NCBI GenBank assembly: GCA_963605405.1
Contig: CAVCUP010000001.1
Span: 124,001-188,000, forward strand
Reading direction: 5' to 3'
DNA length: 64,000 nt
DNA from: Paratractidigestivibacter sp963605405
GTDB lineage: Bacteria; Actinomycetota; Coriobacteriia; Coriobacteriales; Atopobiaceae
The notes under the pieces are model-generated. The model did no database searches and had not been told where the DNA came from. It saw nothing but the letters and a program-made list of their open reading frames with translations. The position numbers were made by a program, and so were the translations under genes. Shown in pieces: positions 60,860-64,000 of the stretch (within the stretch, counting starts at the first letter, position 1; each line of letters opens with the position of its first letter).

Positions 60860-61531
60860 ATGACAAACGACCAGGGCAGCGCCATGCAGGCCAAGCCTCG
60901 CCGTCGCTACACCGTCGGCGAGGAGGTGGCCAACTCGGTCTCTCACGGCGTCGGGGCGGCCCTCAGCGTGGCCGTGCTCGTGCTACTCATCGTTCGCGCG
61001 GTCGCGGACGGCGGCGGCACGCGGCTCGCGGCGGCCCTGCTCATGGGCATCGGGCTTCTCGTCGAGTATCTCTTCTCCACGCTCTACCACGCCATCGCGC
61101 CGGAAGGGGCCAAGCGCGTGTTCCGCGTGCTCGACCACTGCGGCATCTACCTGCTCATCGCCGGCAGCTACGCCCCCTTCGCCCTCGTGGCCCTCGGCGA
61201 GCGCGGCGGCATCGTGCTCGGAATCGTGGTGTGGGCCATCGCGGCCGTCGGAATCGTCCTCGAGTGCTTCCTGCGCGAGCGACAGCCCAAATGGCTCACC
61301 GTGCTGATCTATGTAGTGCTCGGCTGGCTCGTCATCTTCCGCGTGGGCGACCTCTACGAGGTGATGCCCGCGGGCGGATTCTGGCTGCTCGTGGCCGGGG
61401 GCGTGAGCTACACGGTCGGTGCGCTCTTCTATATCCCGAAGAATGTCCGCTACCTGCACTTCGTTTTCCATCTCTTTACCCTGGCCGGCAGCGTCTGCAT
61501 CACGCTCAGCGCGCTGCTGTTCGTGCTCTAG
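60860..61531 (+). CDS. Hemolysin III/TrhA-family membrane protein
   Basis: 223 aa, seven membrane helices. YTVGEEVANSVSHGVGAAL (about residues 16-34), YLFSTLYHAIA (about 74-84, with Ser and His of the PAQR site) and RVLDHCGIYLLIAGSYAP are diagnostic; the final His lies in YLHFVFHLF. PAQR-type proteins are thought to be zinc hydrolases; bacterial ones affect membrane fluidity. ATG 60860 with AAGGAGACAA. Confidence 0.92.
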   Translation: MTNDQGSAMQAKPRRRYTVGEEVANSVSHGVGAALSVAVLVLLIVRAVADGGGTRLAAALLMGIGLLVEYLFSTLYHAIAPEGAKRVFRVLDHCGIYLLIAGSYAPFALVALGERGGIVLGIVVWAIAAVGIVLECFLRERQPKWLTVLIYVVLGWLVIFRVGDLYEVMPAGGFWLLVAGGVSYTVGALFYIPKNVRYLHFVFHLFTLAGSVCITLSALLFVL

Positions 61532-61587
61532 CCCAAGGCGCCGTTTGCCCGCGGCGCTCCACGAAAAGTTTCCGCGCCCCGGAAGCG

Positions 61588-61894
61588 CGCCGCGCAGCAA
61601 TGATCACACCTCTCGAGCCCTAAAAAAACGCCGCGCAGTAACGACCGTACCTCTCGAGCCCTAAAGGCACGCCGCGCAGTAACGACAGCCGCATACGAGC
61701 CCTAAAAATACGCCGCGCAGCAACGATTTGTTACTGCGCGGCGTCGTTTTTGAGCGCGAGGATCAAATAGATTACTGCACAGCGCGTTTACAGGGCTCAG
61801 CTGGCAAGAAGGTTGCTGCGCGGCGCATCTCCAGGGCTCAGGCGGCAAGAAGGTTGCTGCGCGACGCGATCCCAGGGCGCGGGCAGCGCGCAAC
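61588..61894. repeat. 41-bp periodic dyad array, family A, locus 3
   Basis: Left-arm CGCCGCGCAG units start at 61588, 61629, 61670 and 61711; right-arm TTRCTG units start at 61731, 61772, 61813 and 61854, all exactly 41 bp apart. The dyad centre is CGCAGCAACG...TTACTGCG around 61725. The left-to-right spacing of 20 bp is the same as at the 10.4 and 33.0 kb loci. It is downstream of the convergent hemolysin-III and zinc-ribbon genes. Confidence 0.9.
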
Positions 61895-61940
61895 TCTCTT
61901 TGAACCCCGTCCTCAGCTCGAGATAAGTCGCAGACAGAAC

Positions 61941-62060
61941 GCAAGAAGGCCCCTCTCACTTGCTCCGCCCGCAGTTCCGCATGAGCCGGAGGCGACTTAA
62001 TGTCGCCTCCGCGCGAACAGGACTGTTTGAGGACGGAGTAAGCGAGAGGGGCCTTCTTGC
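61941..62060. repeat. Long inverted repeat downstream of the zinc-ribbon gene
   Basis: The arms 61941-61967 (GCAAGAAGGCCCCTCTCACT on) and 62034-62060 match 25 of 27 positions. Inside, GGAGGCGAC and GTCGCCTCC (61988-62010) form a perfect hairpin with a TTAAT loop. CCGTCCTCA (about 61908) can also pair with TGAGGACGG (62027-62035), so alternative folds are possible. Confidence 0.75.
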
Positions 62061-62077
62061 AAGCAGCGCGCGGAAGC

Positions 62078-62509
62078 CTACGACTTGACCTCGAACTTCT
62101 CGCGGCACTTCGGGCACGTGACCCGCAGGTGCCCCTTACCGCGAGGGACACGCATCTTCTGCCCGCAGTTCGAGCACTTGACGTGCTTGTACTGCTTCGC
62201 CTCGACCAAGGCGCCCTTGGGGTTCTGGAGCCACGGACGCGCGGGGCCGACGGCCTTGAGGAACGCGGCGTTCTCGCGCGAGCGCGCGGAGAGGTTCTTG
62301 GATTGGATGCGGAACCCGGCATACACGATAAGGGCGAGCGCGAACCAGCCGACCCAGCCCACGCGGGCGAAGATGTTGATGATCACGAGGATAAGGGCGA
62401 CGTATACGCAGGTCATCGCGATATCGTCGGGGCCCTGACGTCCCTGAAGCCACTGAATCGCCTTGCGCTGGGCCTCATCCATCTTCTTCTGCCAGTCGTT
62501 GTTCGCCAT
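62078..62509 (-). CDS. Small membrane protein with C-terminal zinc ribbon
   Basis: 143 aa. One or two membrane segments at about residues 30-68 (MTCVYVALILVIINIFARVG and WFALALIVYAGF), then a charged linker and a zinc ribbon with Cys pairs CSNCGQK and CPKCREK separated by about 18 residues. Function unknown. ATG 62509 has GGAACCACC upstream (AAAGGAACC). It recalls the zinc-ribbon tail on MscL, a frequent add-on in this genome region. Confidence 0.8.
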   Translation of the reverse strand: MANNDWQKKMDEAQRKAIQWLQGRQGPDDIAMTCVYVALILVIINIFARVGWVGWFALALIVYAGFRIQSKNLSARSRENAAFLKAVGPARPWLQNPKGALVEAKQYKHVKCSNCGQKMRVPRGKGHLRVTCPKCREKFEVKS

Positions 62510-62629
62510 GAGCGGGTGGTTCCTTTCACATATCCAAGCAAAAGCGCGGCCGCCTCCGACCGCGCCCGCGAGTCACAAACGATTTCTTACCCAAACCGCC
62601 TATAGTCTACACCGCTGCGCATCTGCGGA

Positions 62630-63691
62630 TCAGCGGCCCACACCCATCACATAAGCTCGAGCGAGCTTCTCGGTCTCCACAATCGCGTCGACGTGGCAGC
62701 GCTCGCGGCCGTGGGTGTTGAGGCACGCCATGCCGAACGCGCCGCTGGCCAGGTCGTTCGCGGTGAAGTACGCCGCGTTGGCGTCGGTGGAATAGTGGAA
62801 GCACACCTGGGTGTTCCACTTGCCCTCGTCGCAGGCCTCCTCGGCGCACGCGATGAGCGTGTTGGTGAGGTTCCAGTCGTAGGGGCCCTTGGCGTCAGAG
62901 GCGATGACGCCGACGCTGTGCTCGTCGGAGTCGTAGTCGGGCCCGAGCAGGGTGATGTCGACCGCGACGTACTCGGAAACCTCGCTCGGCACCCAGGTGC
63001 CGCCGTTGCCAATCTCCTCGTGGATGGGGAACGCGAAGAGCGTGTCGTAGGCAGGCGCCTGGCCGCTCTCGCGCAGCCAGTCGAGCACGTCGAGAAGGAC
63101 CGCGACGGCGGCCTTGTCGTCGATGTGACGGCTCACGATGTAGCCGTTGTCGAACTCCTCGAAGTGCGGGTCGATGCCCACGAAGGCACCCTCCGTCACG
63201 CCGAGCGCGCGGGCATCCTCAGGCGACTTGACGTCGGCGATGAGCGAGACGGACATGTGGTTCTCGTCGCGCTCGGTCGTGCGGCAGTCTTCGAAGACGT
63301 GGACGGAGTGGTGGTCGCAGATGACCTGGCCGGCAAGGGCGCGCCCGTCGCGGCAGAGCACAGTGCAGGTCTCGCCCTCGATGCTGTGGTAGTTGATGCC
63401 GCCGAGCTGGCGCACGCGCAGGGTGCCGTCGTCGTTGAAGCCGCGCACGACGAGGCCGATGGTGTCGAGGTGGGCGCCTATAAGCACCGTCTTCGAGCTG
63501 TCTTGGCCAACAACGCGCACGTAGGCCGTGGCCTTGTTGTCGGTGAACATCTCGTAGCCCATCTCGGCGAGCGTGTCGCCGAGCCACGCGTGGATCTCGG
63601 GGTAGTAACCCACGGGACTGTCGACCTCGACGCACTCGCGCAGCAGGCGCGTGAGCTTGACCGGGTCGATGGTCTCGAGCTGAAGGTCCAT
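62630..63691 (-). CDS. M42-family glutamyl aminopeptidase-like metallopeptidase
   Basis: 353 aa. VLIGAHLDTIGLVVRG (metal His/Asp), a PDZ-like insert region, SRHIDDKAAVAVLLD (bridging Asp), FPIHEEIGNGG (catalytic Glu pair) and DITLLGPDYDSD give the M42 signature; M20 is excluded by HEEIGNGG. Cytosolic aminopeptidase of the dodecameric type is likely. ATG 63691 with AGGAGCAAAC. It sits next to another peptidase gene on the same strand. Confidence 0.9.
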   Translation of the reverse strand: MDLQLETIDPVKLTRLLRECVEVDSPVGYYPEIHAWLGDTLAEMGYEMFTDNKATAYVRVVGQDSSKTVLIGAHLDTIGLVVRGFNDDGTLRVRQLGGINYHSIEGETCTVLCRDGRALAGQVICDHHSVHVFEDCRTTERDENHMSVSLIADVKSPEDARALGVTEGAFVGIDPHFEEFDNGYIVSRHIDDKAAVAVLLDVLDWLRESGQAPAYDTLFAFPIHEEIGNGGTWVPSEVSEYVAVDITLLGPDYDSDEHSVGVIASDAKGPYDWNLTNTLIACAEEACDEGKWNTQVCFHYSTDANAAYFTANDLASGAFGMACLNTHGRERCHVDAIVETEKLARAYVMGVGR

Positions 63692-63767
63692 GTTTGCTCC
63701 TAACATAAGGAATTGATCTACTTGGGAAGAGGCGCGGAAACCCCTGGGCGGGGTGACCCGGGCGAAG

Positions 63768-63878
63768 CCCCAGGGCCGCTGAGGCGCCCCGGATAGGGAG
63801 CGACGGGCCCGACGACGCATGCGGCGGCACGCAAGGAGGGCAGGAGCCCCTAGACGGGGTGCCTCAGCGGCCCTGGGG
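63768..63878. repeat. Long hairpin related to the 16.1 kb element
   Basis: CCCCAGGGCCGCTGAGGC (63768-63785) and its exact complement (63861-63878) form the stem; CCCCG...TAGGGAGCG and AGCCCCTA...CGGGG pair inside. Shared words GATAGGGAGCGAC and GAGCCCCTAGA tie it to the element at 16085-16184. The right arm covers the last codons of the following gene. Confidence 0.75.
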
Positions 63879-64000
63879 CCGGGCGTAGAGGGCCACGAGC
63901 TCCTGCAGCATATCCACCATCGCCTCGAGCTCCGGCACGGGCACGAACTCGCGCACGCCGTGGGCGTTGTAGTAGCACGCCGAGAGATTCGCGCAGGGGA
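63864..64000 (-). CDS. Peptidase T-like M20 peptidase (C-terminal fragment, cut by right edge)
   Basis: Only the last 44 codons are in the window. The translation CANLSACYYNAHGVREFVPV followed by PELEAMVDMLQELVALY resembles the C-terminus of peptidase T and related tripeptidases, where the last His of the metal site is in the HG..EF motif. The stop TGA is at 63864-63866, inside the right arm of the hairpin element. It precedes the M42 peptidase gene on the same strand. Family assignment rests on a short stretch. Confidence 0.7.
   Translation of the reverse strand, partial: PCANLSACYYNAHGVREFVPVPELEAMVDMLQELVALYARPQGR

Noticed and set aside
1..64000. tRNA, rRNA, insertion sequences or prophage
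   Set aside because: No T-loop GGTTCGAATCC-type sequence in a plausible context, no rRNA-like stretch, and no transposase, integrase or phage structural protein was seen.

Overview
The window is GC-rich chromosomal DNA whose gene families point to the Actinobacterial class Coriobacteriia (Olsenella/Collinsella-like gut anaerobes). The evidence is the SUF operon order C-B-D-S-U followed by an Rrf2 regulator, lipoproteins whose signals carry RR motifs, gatCAB, and the anaerobic purine/selenium-molybdenum hydroxylase toolkit. The genus is an inference; no rRNA or tRNA gene was seen. No phage, insertion sequence or CRISPR array was recognised.

Left third (1-26.0 kb): molybdenum supply and purine/ureide catabolism. 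A minus-strand block holds a MoaC-MOSC fusion (cut by the left edge), moaA, modC, modB, modA, an XdhC-family protein and yqeB, with yqeC divergent. After a 1 kb non-coding stretch come an amidohydrolase and mscL on the plus strand. A second minus-strand run follows, in transcription order: guaD (guanine deaminase), a two-gene phosphotransferase system, ygeX (diaminopropionate ammonia-lyase), ygeY, ygeW (carbamoyltransferase), yqeA (carbamate kinase), a ModE-MocA fusion, hyuA (hydantoinase) and ridA. Together they can make and mature the cofactor, open cyclic ureides, release carbamoyl phosphate for ATP, split 2,3-diaminopropionate to pyruvate and ammonia, and clear 2-aminoacrylate. The large hydroxylases/reductases (xdhD, ygfK) and ssnA are not in the window. 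The PTS pair is unusual: EI-IIA and IIB-IIC-HPr hold the whole phosphorelay on two polypeptides.

Middle (26-40 kb): a PanE-like reductase, a small unknown protein, an HxlR regulator divergent from a cupin, an ArsC/Spx-like protein, an LCP-family cell-wall ligase, a TrpXYZ-like ABC importer, gatCAB, a BASS-family transporter and an MFS permease.

Right part (40-64 kb): sufCBDSU and its Rrf2/IscR-like regulator, a MATE exporter, an RpiR regulator divergent from a GH1 phospho-beta-glucosidase, a histidine phosphatase, a MarR regulator with an asymmetric heterodimeric ABC exporter, several peptidases (M20, C69, M42, and a truncated PepT-like one), DAHP synthase, a hemolysin-III protein and small membrane proteins.

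The most unexpected content is in the non-coding DNA. Five intergenic loci (about 10.4, 33.0, 50.3, 60.1 and 61.6 kb) carry arrays of related units repeating at 41 bp (one 40-bp step in the left arm at 50.3 kb), arranged head-to-head around a dyad. The three loci of the first family have the same centre spacing. There are two sequence families with the same period, and one locus holds five identical tandem copies. Other dispersed families are a 230-bp double-stem element (two copies), a GGGACAAAGGGG-type hairpin (five sites), a long hairpin pair (16.1 and 63.8 kb), and several single long inverted repeats. I do not recognise the 41-bp arrays as a described class.
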